Source: Planctomycetota bacterium | GTDB lineage: Bacteria > Planctomycetota > SZUA-567 | DNA length: 64,000 nt | Direction: 5' to 3' | Assembly: GCA_020060765.1 (NCBI GenBank) | Contig: JAGUZQ010000114.1 | Location: 1-64,000, forward strand | Shown: positions 8,181 to 15,724 of the stretch, piece after piece | Layout of the letters: the number at the start of each line of letters is the position of its first letter | How positions within the stretch are numbered: position 1 is the stretch's first letter | Program-made: the position numbers and the translations under genes | The notes under the pieces: model-generated | What the model was told of the DNA's origin: nothing | The model's database searches: none | What the model saw: the letters and a program-made list of their open reading frames with translations, nothing else

Positions 8181-9554
8181 TCAGCTATACCAATGTGTCG
8201 TAAATTCTTCCCCGTCATCAGTATAGTCACTAACGCCGCTCCATTGCAACGCTCCCGACAGCGCCACGGCTTTGCGTGCGGTCTGCGGACGGTGCCAGGT
8301 GGTTTGCAGAATGCCGTGGCTGTTATTACGCTGGCAGACCGCGTTCATGCTGCGCACGCCGCTTTCTTCCAGAAATGGCGAGTAAATTGTCTGGAAGCCT
8401 TTGCTTTCGAAAAATTCCACATCGTGCCAATGTTGACCCGGATCGTTATGCGTCCATAGATTCATGAGGATGTTACGCGGCAGCATGTCTGCCACGGCGG
8501 GCGAACACTTCCAGTACAGCGCGTCCATCGAACTGTACAGCATGTCGGACCACATGATCATGCGCGTGCCGCGATGCTGCAAAAAAGAATTAATACGGCA
8601 AAGATGATTGCCGAACAGCAGGTCGGCAGGCTTGGTGCGGTCTTCCTCGGTGGAGGCGAAGCCGAAACACTTGTCGCAGCAGGCGTGGAGAAAAGGCGGG
8701 TTGCGGAAGGCATCCAGCAAATCCTCCATGATGTCGCGCAGATACGCCTGCGTGTCCGGATTTTCCGTGGCGAAGCACCAGCCGCCCGGCACCCACATTT
8801 CCCCCAGGTCTGGGCGCTGGTCAAGCACGACATGCTTGCGGGAAACTATCCGGCTCCACCCGGCATGGCTGGTCAGGTTCTGACAGGGCAGGGGGGTAAT
8901 ATGCAAGTCGTCGATCGCATAGGAAATCAGGCTGTCCACTACTTCGCGCGTATAAAGTTCATTCGGCCAGACTGCGTAGGGACGTCGAGCGTAGGGGAAC
9001 ATGCCCCAGAACTCCAGCATGACGTATTTGTAGCCGCTCATGGCTGCGAGTTTCATCATCTTCCTGATCGATTCGGGCGAGGTGTCTTCCTTTTCCGTGC
9101 CGTCGTTGGGATTGAAGATGCACAGATGCACGCCGCGGAAATCAGCCGCCGGCGCGTCCTGCGCCGTCAGGCACGGCAATTCCGCCGAAACCGCCGTCAG
9201 TCGCGCCAACGCTTTCAAGCCGTTAGCCAATCCCGATTTTGTCCGCGCCGCCAGTGAAATCCCATCAGGCGAGATTTGCAGCGAATACGCTTCCTCGCCG
9301 GAAAATTCCGGTTCCGGCGCAGACGGAACTTTTTCCGTCTTGCCGATAATCAGGCGTAGAATTTCATCTCGCGATAATTCCGGCTTTTCAATTCGCTTGC
9401 CTTTCAGCCCGCACAACTCCAGCAGATAAGCGAACGTGTCAGGCGAGACGCTCCCTGTCACTGGCAGATTGTCATAATTCCCGCAAACCCCTTCCCGCCA
9501 TTCGATCCGGCGGGGTGACAACAGCCACTTTGCTGACAATGCTTTCGTTTCCAT
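8181..9554 (-). CDS. GH20-like protein with altered catalytic pair
   Basis: A 457-residue protein shaped like a beta-N-acetylhexosaminidase. An N-terminal alpha/beta domain (to about 125, ending in SGLANGLKALARLT) precedes a TIM barrel starting at DFRGVHLCI. The barrel shows YKYVMLEFWGMFPY and RMIMWSDML. At the position where GH20 enzymes carry the Asp-Glu pair (consensus HxGGDE), this protein reads HACCDKC: Asp294 is kept, but Lys295 (codon 8670-8672) replaces the acid/base Glu. Start chosen at 9554, with AAAGGA upstream; the in-frame ATG 14 codons earlier has no ribosome site. Possibly a non-hydrolytic or repurposed homologue. Second or third gene of the IclR operon. Confidence 0.7.
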   Translation of the reverse strand: METKALSAKWLLSPRRIEWREGVCGNYDNLPVTGSVSPDTFAYLLELCGLKGKRIEKPELSRDEILRLIIGKTEKVPSAPEPEFSGEEAYSLQISPDGISLAARTKSGLANGLKALARLTAVSAELPCLTAQDAPAADFRGVHLCIFNPNDGTEKEDTSPESIRKMMKLAAMSGYKYVMLEFWGMFPYARRPYAVWPNELYTREVVDSLISYAIDDLHITPLPCQNLTSHAGWSRIVSRKHVVLDQRPDLGEMWVPGGWCFATENPDTQAYLRDIMEDLLDAFRNPPFLHACCDKCFGFASTEEDRTKPADLLFGNHLCRINSFLQHRGTRMIMWSDMLYSSMDALYWKCSPAVADMLPRNILMNLWTHNDPGQHWHDVEFFESKGFQTIYSPFLEESGVRSMNAVCQRNNSHGILQTTWHRPQTARKAVALSGALQWSGVSDYTDDGEEFTTHWYS

Positions 9555-9627
9555 GGTAAAATCCTTTGGTCTTATCGCCAGAGAATAGGTACACAAAAAT
9601 GCTTCCGAAGATTAAACCGCACCAGGA

Positions 9628-10671
9628 TTATCGCGCTCCATTACGGTAATAATCCTGCATCGCCTTGGCGACAGGCTTGCCCTTGACAGTGAAGCCGCAG
9701 TCTCCTTTCGGATCGCCATGGTACTGGGGCCTGTTCTGGGTTTCATCCCACTTCCACCAGAACATTCCCCGCCACCACGGCTCCGGCCTGAAGACGGTTT
9801 CCAGCGCCTCGAAATAGTTGCGCTGCTCCAAGCCGTCGAATATATCGCCATATTCGTTTTTGATCCCGGCTGGCTTGACCGCTCCGCCCTTGACCGAGCG
9901 GCAGCCACATTCGGCGAAAAGTATCTGCCCATTGAGCAATTCAGCATGTTTGCGCAGTTGCGGCATTTCCTTTTCGCGCAGGTATGCGATCATCTCATCC
10001 TTGCCAGTGCCTGCTTTTATCGACGCCGTGGGATATTTCGATAAAACCAGGAAGTCCAGTTCTCGATACCACTCCTGATATTCGCGCGAGGGGACGTTTT
10101 CCAAACCGGGGTGAAAACACGCTTCGTAAGTCACTGCGCCGGAGTAGACCTCGCGTACCGCCGTCACTGCTTGCCGCCATTCCAGGTTGCGTTCCTGCGT
10201 ACCTGCCAGCTCTCCTGACAGGCAGAAAATCTCCGCTCCGCTTCGCTCGACTATGCGTCCGTAATGTATCAGGCAGTTGGTGAAACTGCGGAACCATTGC
10301 GCCCAGTAATCAATCTGCACGCCCTCGATCTGGATGCCAGGTTTGGGAAAGTTGATTGCGCCCATCCAACTGCTATCTAACGGGAGATTGATCAGCTTGA
10401 GCATGACCTTGATGCCTTGTTCGTGGAATCTGTTAATGATGTTCTCCAACTCATAATCCGTCACCGTCCATTCGTAATCGTGGTAGACCTTGGTGCTGGC
10501 GAAGGTGTCCTGCGCCACGCTGGCCATGACGCAGACCCAGTTGATCCCGAGTTCCGCCATCTCTTCCGGTGCGCGCAGACTGTCCTCAGTCAGAAAATGC
10601 CCGGCCTTGGCGTTGAAGCCGAAATTCATGCCGCGAAATTCTTCTGTTGCCAAACTGATTTTGGTGCCCAT
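9628..10671 (-). CDS. GH113-like glycoside hydrolase
   Basis: A 347-residue single-domain TIM barrel resembling glycoside hydrolase family 113 (beta-mannanases). Family-like landmarks in order: FRGMNFGF near the start, LGINWVCVMASV, KVMLKLINLPLD, WAQWFRSFTNCLIHYG, the probable acid/base Glu in CLSGELAGTQ, VTYEACFHPG, the probable nucleophile Glu in LFAECGCRS, and the C-terminal WWRGMFWWKWDE. No signal peptide, so it acts in the cytoplasm on imported oligosaccharides if active. It starts 12 bp after the IclR gene with AAGGGAAAATC before the ATG, so the two are co-transcribed. Mannoside specificity is inferred from the family only. Confidence 0.75.
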   Translation of the reverse strand: MGTKISLATEEFRGMNFGFNAKAGHFLTEDSLRAPEEMAELGINWVCVMASVAQDTFASTKVYHDYEWTVTDYELENIINRFHEQGIKVMLKLINLPLDSSWMGAINFPKPGIQIEGVQIDYWAQWFRSFTNCLIHYGRIVERSGAEIFCLSGELAGTQERNLEWRQAVTAVREVYSGAVTYEACFHPGLENVPSREYQEWYRELDFLVLSKYPTASIKAGTGKDEMIAYLREKEMPQLRKHAELLNGQILFAECGCRSVKGGAVKPAGIKNEYGDIFDGLEQRNYFEALETVFRPEPWWRGMFWWKWDETQNRPQYHGDPKGDCGFTVKGKPVAKAMQDYYRNGAR

Positions 10672-10683
10672 GATTTTCCCTTT

Positions 10684-11430
10684 TCAGTTTATCTCTGCAC
10701 AAATTTTATCCACCGCCTCACGCAAGGCGGCGATCAATTCATTGCGATGCGTTTCGTCGTAGCGGAACATCGGCAGGTGCATCCCCAGCGCCGCCAGCGG
10801 CTGACCCGACCGGCTCAGGATAGGCATTGACAGCGAAGCCACGACGCCGTTATGCGCGCTGTTTTCCGCCACCCCGTTTTTCCTCAATTCAGCCAGTTTC
10901 GCCTCCAGCGCTTCGCGGTCAGTGATGCCGCCCCAATATTCTCCCGGCCAGCCATAACAGTCGACCAAAGCGTCGATTTCCGCAGGCTGCATGTACGCCA
11001 TCATCGCGCGCGCGGTCGACAGTGTGAAAAAATTCTGCCCGTTCAAAGCCGAAGCATCGACCCGCACCACGCTGCTGCCAGCCGCCCGCAGGAGAGCATG
11101 CCACTCCGCGCCGAAGATGGTGGCCAGCACCACCGATTCACCGGTACTCTCAGCCAAATGGACCACAGGTCTATTTGCAGATGTCACTAGCTGTTCGCAA
11201 GCTGCTCCAACTCGTCGTAACCCTGCGCATTTTGGCCCCGGCAGATAGGCATTCCCTTCCCCGCGTGCAATATATCCGCATAACTCCATTGTCTTCAATA
11301 TATTACGAGCGGTAGTCGGCATGATACCAGCCGCTTTCGCCGCTTCATGCAGATGTGCATCTTTACCTGCAAGTCCTTGCTGAACAACGAAATCCAGTAA
11401 CTCCAAAGCTCGCTTTACCGAATTGATCAT
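10684..11430 (-). CDS. IclR-family transcriptional regulator
   Basis: About 248 residues. An N-terminal winged helix (INSVKRALELLDFVVQQG, ARNILKTMELCGYI) is followed by the IclR effector domain (about 70-245), with ESVVLATIFGAEWHALLRAAG and a C-terminal LAALGMHLPMFR. First gene of a minus-strand operon with GH113-like, GH20-like, AAC(3)-like and alpha/alpha-barrel genes; it probably senses the sugar they process and may regulate its own promoter. The ATG at 11430 is chosen because a perfect AGGAG stands five bases before it; an ATG at 11451 would leave only about 10 nt of leader after the predicted transcription start. Confidence 0.9.
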   Translation of the reverse strand: MINSVKRALELLDFVVQQGLAGKDAHLHEAAKAAGIMPTTARNILKTMELCGYIARGEGNAYLPGPKCAGLRRVGAACEQLVTSANRPVVHLAESTGESVVLATIFGAEWHALLRAAGSSVVRVDASALNGQNFFTLSTARAMMAYMQPAEIDALVDCYGWPGEYWGGITDREALEAKLAELRKNGVAENSAHNGVVASLSMPILSRSGQPLAALGMHLPMFRYDETHRNELIAALREAVDKICAEIN

Positions 11431-11468
11431 ATCCGCTCCTGCTTCATCCATGTTGAGTATACTTCAAT

Positions 11469-11496
11469 ATTATAACACATAGATTTACTTTGTCAA
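11469..11496 (-). promoter_or_regulatory. Consensus sigma-70 promoter of the IclR operon
   Basis: Minus strand: TTGACA (11491-11496), 16-base spacer, TATAAT (11469-11474). Both hexamers are perfect. Transcription would begin near 11462. Such a strong promoter overlapping an IclR gene suggests repression by IclR, though no operator can be defined from one site. Confidence 0.8.
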
Positions 11497-11676
11497 ATAT
11501 TTCGAGCTATTTTTAAAACCGCTGTAATAGTTCACCAACTTAATAGCTGCACAATTGTATAGGGAAACGACCGATTTTCGATAAAAGTTGAAGGCTGGTA
11601 CATAGCGAGTTTTCGGAATGAGCAGAAACGGATTGAATGAATTACGCGGCTTCTTTCAAATTTCGCGCGCGCGGAT

Positions 11677-12621
11677 TTAAAACATAGCTCGACGTTCTTC
11701 TTTTTCTTTTGCTAAAATTTCTGCAATCTTAGCGGCCAGATCAGATGAATATCGGGGGATGTCGTCCTTGTGGATATGGCTGCCATCGTAACAATGATAG
11801 ATGTTTTCAACCTTGATCCAACGCCCACCTGCTTGTTTGAAATCTTGGATAAGCTTGTCATAATCAAGTCCGCTTAGCTGATCTTCAACTTCCACCATAG
11901 CATCGGTTGTTGCTGGGCGATAGCCAATGACTACAATACCTTTTTTGACCCAGGAGCGAGTAGCAGCAAGGAATTCTTTTATGGTATTTTCTCGGAGATC
12001 AGTTGTCGAAAAAAGTTCTCTTCTGTAGCGATTAACTTCCCATAGTGGATCAAACTTTGGCTCTGCGCGATAAGAGGCTAAGTCTACATCGTGTGGTTTT
12101 GTTGAAAACAACATGGAAGAAGACATTTTCAGATATATTAATGTATCAATCACACTCTGCGGTTCAAAAAAGAGAAACAGCCAGCCTAAATGACTCAATA
12201 TGTATCTATCTATATATGGGATGTTGTGGTGTTTTCGATATCGCGAATGTTGCATAGCCCATTCAGTAAAGCTGAGCGGCGTAAGCCCTATAACTAATAC
12301 TTGATGTTTGCTTGTTGGGTCTAGGCGGCTTGATGCATCTGCTAAATAAGTCGCATCAAGCGCGCAAGCAACAAATCCGAAATTAGTTATTCGATATTCG
12401 GGAATAGTAGCATTTATATACTTAGCTGAAAGAGACATCCGCGTTCTACTGTCACCAAGCAAAATCATATCGTATTCTGCTTCTCGTGCAAGTCTATTTG
12501 CATAGAATACTGCCTCTGACATTTCCTTATTAACAATTATCCCCTCTGGTCGATTAACGCTTATAACTGTCGCTATGCCAAGCGCCAACAAAAAACAAAA
12601 GAGTGTGCGCTCTTTAAACAT
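11677..12621 (-). CDS. SGNH-like membrane-anchored protein next to MBOAT
   Basis: A 314-residue protein. One N-terminal hydrophobic segment (CFLLALGIATVISV) is followed by an extracytoplasmic domain with a GDSRTRMSLS motif at about 55-65 that matches block I of SGNH/GDSL-type proteins. It fits the AlgX/AlgJ-like or DUF1574-like partners that accompany MBOAT acyltransferases in exopolysaccharide O-acetylation. It starts eight bases after the truncated MBOAT stop, on the same strand. The base composition is more AT-rich than the flanking genes, which suggests horizontal acquisition. Because its MBOAT partner has lost its N-terminal part, this gene may now be an orphan. Confidence 0.65.
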   Translation of the reverse strand: MFKERTLFCFLLALGIATVISVNRPEGIIVNKEMSEAVFYANRLAREAEYDMILLGDSRTRMSLSAKYINATIPEYRITNFGFVACALDATYLADASSRLDPTSKHQVLVIGLTPLSFTEWAMQHSRYRKHHNIPYIDRYILSHLGWLFLFFEPQSVIDTLIYLKMSSSMLFSTKPHDVDLASYRAEPKFDPLWEVNRYRRELFSTTDLRENTIKEFLAATRSWVKKGIVVIGYRPATTDAMVEVEDQLSGLDYDKLIQDFKQAGGRWIKVENIYHCYDGSHIHKDDIPRYSSDLAAKIAEILAKEKEERRAMF

Positions 12622-12629
12622 GGCATTCC

Positions 12630-13082
12630 TTAGAATTGAAAGTAAATGAATTCGTTGCCACTACCTCGAAAAAGAATACAGCAGGCAAGCATTATCGCCA
12701 AAATAACCACATCAGTCCACCGCCGCCATTTTCCCTGAAAAGCAGACCACTGATACAAGTGCAAATAAAACCACAATTCACGAAACCCCAAGATTCCGAT
12801 GAATAGCAAAGGTGCTTCAGGAATGGCAGATAAGTCAAATGTCCCCTGGAACATCTTACTGACAATCGTGAATCCTTGCTGAACATCATCAGCTCGGAAA
12901 AACACCCAAGCCACCCAAACAACAACGAGTGTCACAATGCTGCCTATCATGCGCCCCAGCCAGCCTTTCCCTAGGCGTTCCGGTAATTTTGTAATCCGCT
13001 CAATTGACATGGCTGCAGCGTGGATTGCCGACCAGATAATAAACTTCCAGGCGGCACCGTGCCATAAGCCCGACACCAACAT
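12630..13082 (-). pseudogene. 5'-truncated MBOAT O-acyltransferase (AlgI/DltB family)
   Basis: Only about the last 150 residues of an MBOAT protein remain, where full-length relatives have about 450-500. The frame begins almost exactly at the conserved active-site segment LVSGLWHGAAWKF, with the catalytic His, and continues through three or four hydrophobic helices to FIYFQF. Upstream of the apparent ATG at 13082 homology stops at once and an in-frame stop occurs ten codons back, so that ATG is accidental. The break point abuts a decayed IS701-type transposase. It was probably part of an exopolysaccharide acetylation pair with the SGNH-like gene downstream. Confidence 0.75.
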
Positions 13083-13309
13083 GGTATCGCATCTAAATAT
13101 GCTTGTAAATCAGGTTTAATGGCTGAATGGCTCAGTGGCTAAATGGCTTTTTATGAGTTCCCGAAGTGTTTGGGCGAAATAGATAGCCAAGGATTGCCGA
13201 GGATGTCTCGATGCCCCCTATACTGGATCGAATACCAGGAATCAAGCCAATAAGGCAGTCAGCCATTAGGCCATCCAGCCTAAACCGAGGATATTTCGCG
13301 TTATTTAAG
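13083..13309. other. Non-coding scar between MBOAT and transposase remnants
   Basis: This stretch holds short near-repeats (gctgaatggctcagtgg, ctaaatgg, and further taggcc/aagccaataagg words) and no credible gene. The transposase frame runs on into it but the residues no longer match the family. It looks like the product of deletion or recombination after IS insertion. Confidence 0.4.
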
Positions 13310-14018
13310 ATACGATTGCCCTGGTCTTCGGGCAGGAAAAGGTCGCTGTCGGCCAGCGCCGCGAAGTCGCCGGCGACATAGCCGAGGTGGACGAAGACCA
13401 CGCAGTTGTCCTTCTTTCCCGTGGCGCCGCAATGCTGGCGTTTGACGCCGACGGTCTTGTCGCCTTTTTTCGCGTCGGAGGTTTCTTCGATGACGATGAT
13501 GGCGTTTTCGTCGCCGTGGTCGCATCGGATAATCTCACGGCTTTTTCGCGCGACCTGATCCTCGTCCCAGTGGTTTTTTCCGAGGAAATTCTGCAAGGTG
13601 CGGGGCGGTACGTTGGCGTCGAGGGCGATGTTTTCGGAGACTCTAGCGAGGAAACAGCAACCGGTAAAACGCTGCTGTTATCACGTACCCGTTCCGGAAG
13701 GAGGAGGATGCCATTTCTCGCGTGTGCCGTACCGCATTAGTTTGGGATACGTGCTCGCATGCCACAAGATACTGTAACCTACAGCATTGACATGGGTTAT
13801 AGCGAATCGGCATCAGCCATTGCTGTTTCGCTGCTAGAGTCTCGGTTTTCGACGTTTTTCCTTTCTAGCGACCCGACCTGTCCGCCGACGTAGGTTTTCA
13901 CATTTTTTCGGCTCGGGGCGGTTTTGACGCAGGAGTTGAAGTTGCGCATGAAGTTCCCCAGGCGTCCGCGGCGACGCCTGATCTCGGCGAAGGTATCGTC
14001 AAAAAGAGTGTCGTGCAT
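13310..14018 (-). pseudogene. Decayed IS701-type transposase
   Basis: Pieces of a DDE transposase of the IS701 type lie in two frames. The N-terminal piece (about 13835-13925) contains a KTYVGGQVGSLERKNVEN-like segment, matching the family's YLxGLLSxxxRKNVE region. A second piece (about 13310-13660) reads ENIALDANVPPRTLQNFLG, then VIEETSDAKKG, TVGVKRQHCGATGKKDNC and LFLPEDQ. The first catalytic Asp (family VIDETG) is Glu here. Frames are broken between the pieces by about 130 bp of unrelated-looking sequence, and everything after LPEDQ (the C-terminal half) is gone. No terminal inverted repeats could be found. It adjoins the truncated MBOAT gene. Confidence 0.7.
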
Positions 14019-14198
14019 TTTGGTTTCCCCTTGGCGGCCAACTTTAATCGTATGTCCTCAAGGGATTGATCGACAAAAAACGCGGCTTAACTTTATAAAA
14101 TTTGGCGTTGTAGTACTTTTTTTCAATCGCATTTCCCGGCGCTTGCCAATATTCTATAGTTGCGGATTGTTTGGTTCAGTTTATCATGGAGAGCTGTC

Positions 14199-14786
14199 AT
14201 GCATGAAATTTTGAAGAACAACATTTACCTGGTGAAAGAGCATGTCGGCATGTTCAAGGCGGCGAACAATTACGACATCTACGATCCGGAAAGCGGCAAA
14301 ATCATCATGCACTGCCGCGAGGATAACCTGGGGTTCCTGACCAAGCTTTTCCGCTTTACAGATTACAAGCGAATGACGCCTTTCGATGTCAGGATCAGCA
14401 CTCCCGACGGCCAGCAGGTGGTGCGGGTAACGAAGGGAGTAAACGTATTTCTGTCAAAAGTGGACGTGATGGACGATCGCGACAGCCACGTCGGCGGTTT
14501 CAAGCAGAAGCTTTTCAGCATCGGCGGCGCATTCGATGTGCGAGATACCAACGACCAGACCCTGTGCAGCCTGAAGGGCAAGTGGACTGGCTGGGACTTC
14601 TCCTTCATGGCCGAAGGCCAGCAACTGGCGCGGGTGACGAAAAAATGGGCTGGCCTGGGCAAAGAGATGTTTACCAGCGCGGATAATTATATCCTGGAAA
14701 TCTCCGATGACGTTCAGCCGGACAATCCCGTGCGCCAGTTGATAATGGCGGCGGTCATGTGTATTGACATGGTGTTGAAGGAATAG
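14199..14786 (+). CDS. LOR / scramblase-like protein (YxjI-type)
   Basis: About 195 residues. The start is the ATG at 14199, with GGAGAGCTGTC in front; upstream in-frame codons lack a ribosome site. The sequence (YLVKEHVGMFKAANNYDIYD, then DVRDTNDQTLCSLKGKWTGW) matches the beta-barrel Tubby-C-like fold of LURP-one-related and bacterial YxjI proteins, which surrounds a central hydrophobic helix; the C-terminal PVRQLIMAAVMCIDMVL would be that helix. Their biochemical function is not settled. It is followed nine bases later by a small lipoprotein gene, so the two are probably co-transcribed. Confidence 0.7.
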   Translation: MHEILKNNIYLVKEHVGMFKAANNYDIYDPESGKIIMHCREDNLGFLTKLFRFTDYKRMTPFDVRISTPDGQQVVRVTKGVNVFLSKVDVMDDRDSHVGGFKQKLFSIGGAFDVRDTNDQTLCSLKGKWTGWDFSFMAEGQQLARVTKKWAGLGKEMFTSADNYILEISDDVQPDNPVRQLIMAAVMCIDMVLKE

Positions 14787-14795
14787 AGGACTGTC

Positions 14796-14972
14796 ATGAA
14801 AAAAATCCTGACCATCTGCGCCGCAGTGTTTCTGTTCGCCGTCTGTTCCGGATGCGGGAGCGAGGGAGAAAACGCGCTGGATAAAAAAGTCGGGCGGGAA
14901 GCGTTCCGCTACCGCTCGCAGGAGTTCACCGAACCTTCCACGAAGGACATTCCGGGCGCGCTGCCGAGATAA
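14796..14972 (+). CDS. Small lipoprotein (58 residues)
   Basis: ATG at 14796 with GAGGA before it. The protein starts MKKILTICAAVFLFAVCSGC, a signal peptide ending in a lipobox-like segment with the lipid-carrying Cys at about residue 20. The mature part is only about 39 charged residues (GSEGENALDKKVGREAFRYR onward) with no recognisable domain. It follows the LOR-like gene closely. Confidence 0.65.
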   Translation: MKKILTICAAVFLFAVCSGCGSEGENALDKKVGREAFRYRSQEFTEPSTKDIPGALPR

Positions 14973-15091
14973 TTTTTGCATTTGCATTTTTTTCCGGCGG
15001 TATTTAGAATACCCGGGTGTTGCGCGGAAATCAGGGTTGAGTTCCCCGCGCGGGAAATATGACTCGTAATTTTTTCTTAGGAGAGATAATC

Positions 15092-15724
15092 ATGTTCAAG
15101 AAGTATGCCGCTTGGGGCGCGGTCTGTCTGTCGCTGTTCGTTGCCGGATGTTCCGGCGAAACTACGTACGAAAAGAAGGATCTGCCCGAGGCGAAAGAAG
15201 CCGGCAATGCCAACGTGCTGAAGACCCCCGAGGGGCGCGCGCTCAAGGTGTCGGTGATGCCGGTATCCTGCCAGATCCAGAGCGACCAGCTCGACGCCAA
15301 GGTGCGTGACAAGATTTACAGCAGCGAATTCAAGCAGGGTCTGTGGACGACTCTGGAACAGGCTGTCGACGCGGCGCCGCAGCTTGAACGTATCCCCCGC
15401 ACCAGCGGCATCGAGGCCGACCGCATCGTCCGCCAGACCATGGAATATGCCTCCGGCATGTTGCCCGCTTCCGAGTTCCAGAAGGTCAAGGGCTTCAACG
15501 TGAACGACCGCTTCATCTACGGCGCGGTGCAGATCAACCTGGTCAAGGAAGAAAGCCTGAAGGGCGCGGACAAGCTGACCTACCTGGTGGCGGCGCACCT
15601 GCGTTTGGGACTGGGTACTGAATATGTGCAGCAGACAGCTTCCGCGCGCGACGCTGACCTCGACGCGGCAGTCAAGGCGGCGATCACCGCTGCAGTCAAC
15701 AAGTACCGCGTAGCCGCTAAATGA
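15092..15724 (+). CDS. Lipoprotein, about 210 residues, unknown function
   Basis: The start at 15092 is chosen for the TTAGGAGAG ribosome site and because it gives a clean type II signal peptide: FKKYAAWGAVCLSLFVAGCS, with lipid-carrying Cys about residue 20 (FVAGC). The mature domain (ALKVSVMPVSCQIQSDQLDA, VDAAPQLERIPRTSGIEADR) resembles outer-membrane lipoproteins that form alpha/beta CsgG/LpoB-like folds, but no firm family can be assigned. Its stop overlaps the start of the YfhO gene by four bases (ATGA), so the two are translationally coupled. Confidence 0.7.
   Translation: MFKKYAAWGAVCLSLFVAGCSGETTYEKKDLPEAKEAGNANVLKTPEGRALKVSVMPVSCQIQSDQLDAKVRDKIYSSEFKQGLWTTLEQAVDAAPQLERIPRTSGIEADRIVRQTMEYASGMLPASEFQKVKGFNVNDRFIYGAVQINLVKEESLKGADKLTYLVAAHLRLGLGTEYVQQTASARDADLDAAVKAAITAAVNKYRVAAK

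Noticed and set aside
13132-13300. C-terminal tail read in frame after the transposase fragment
   Set aside because: Residues after LPEDQ no longer match IS701 transposases; it is read-through into non-coding sequence.
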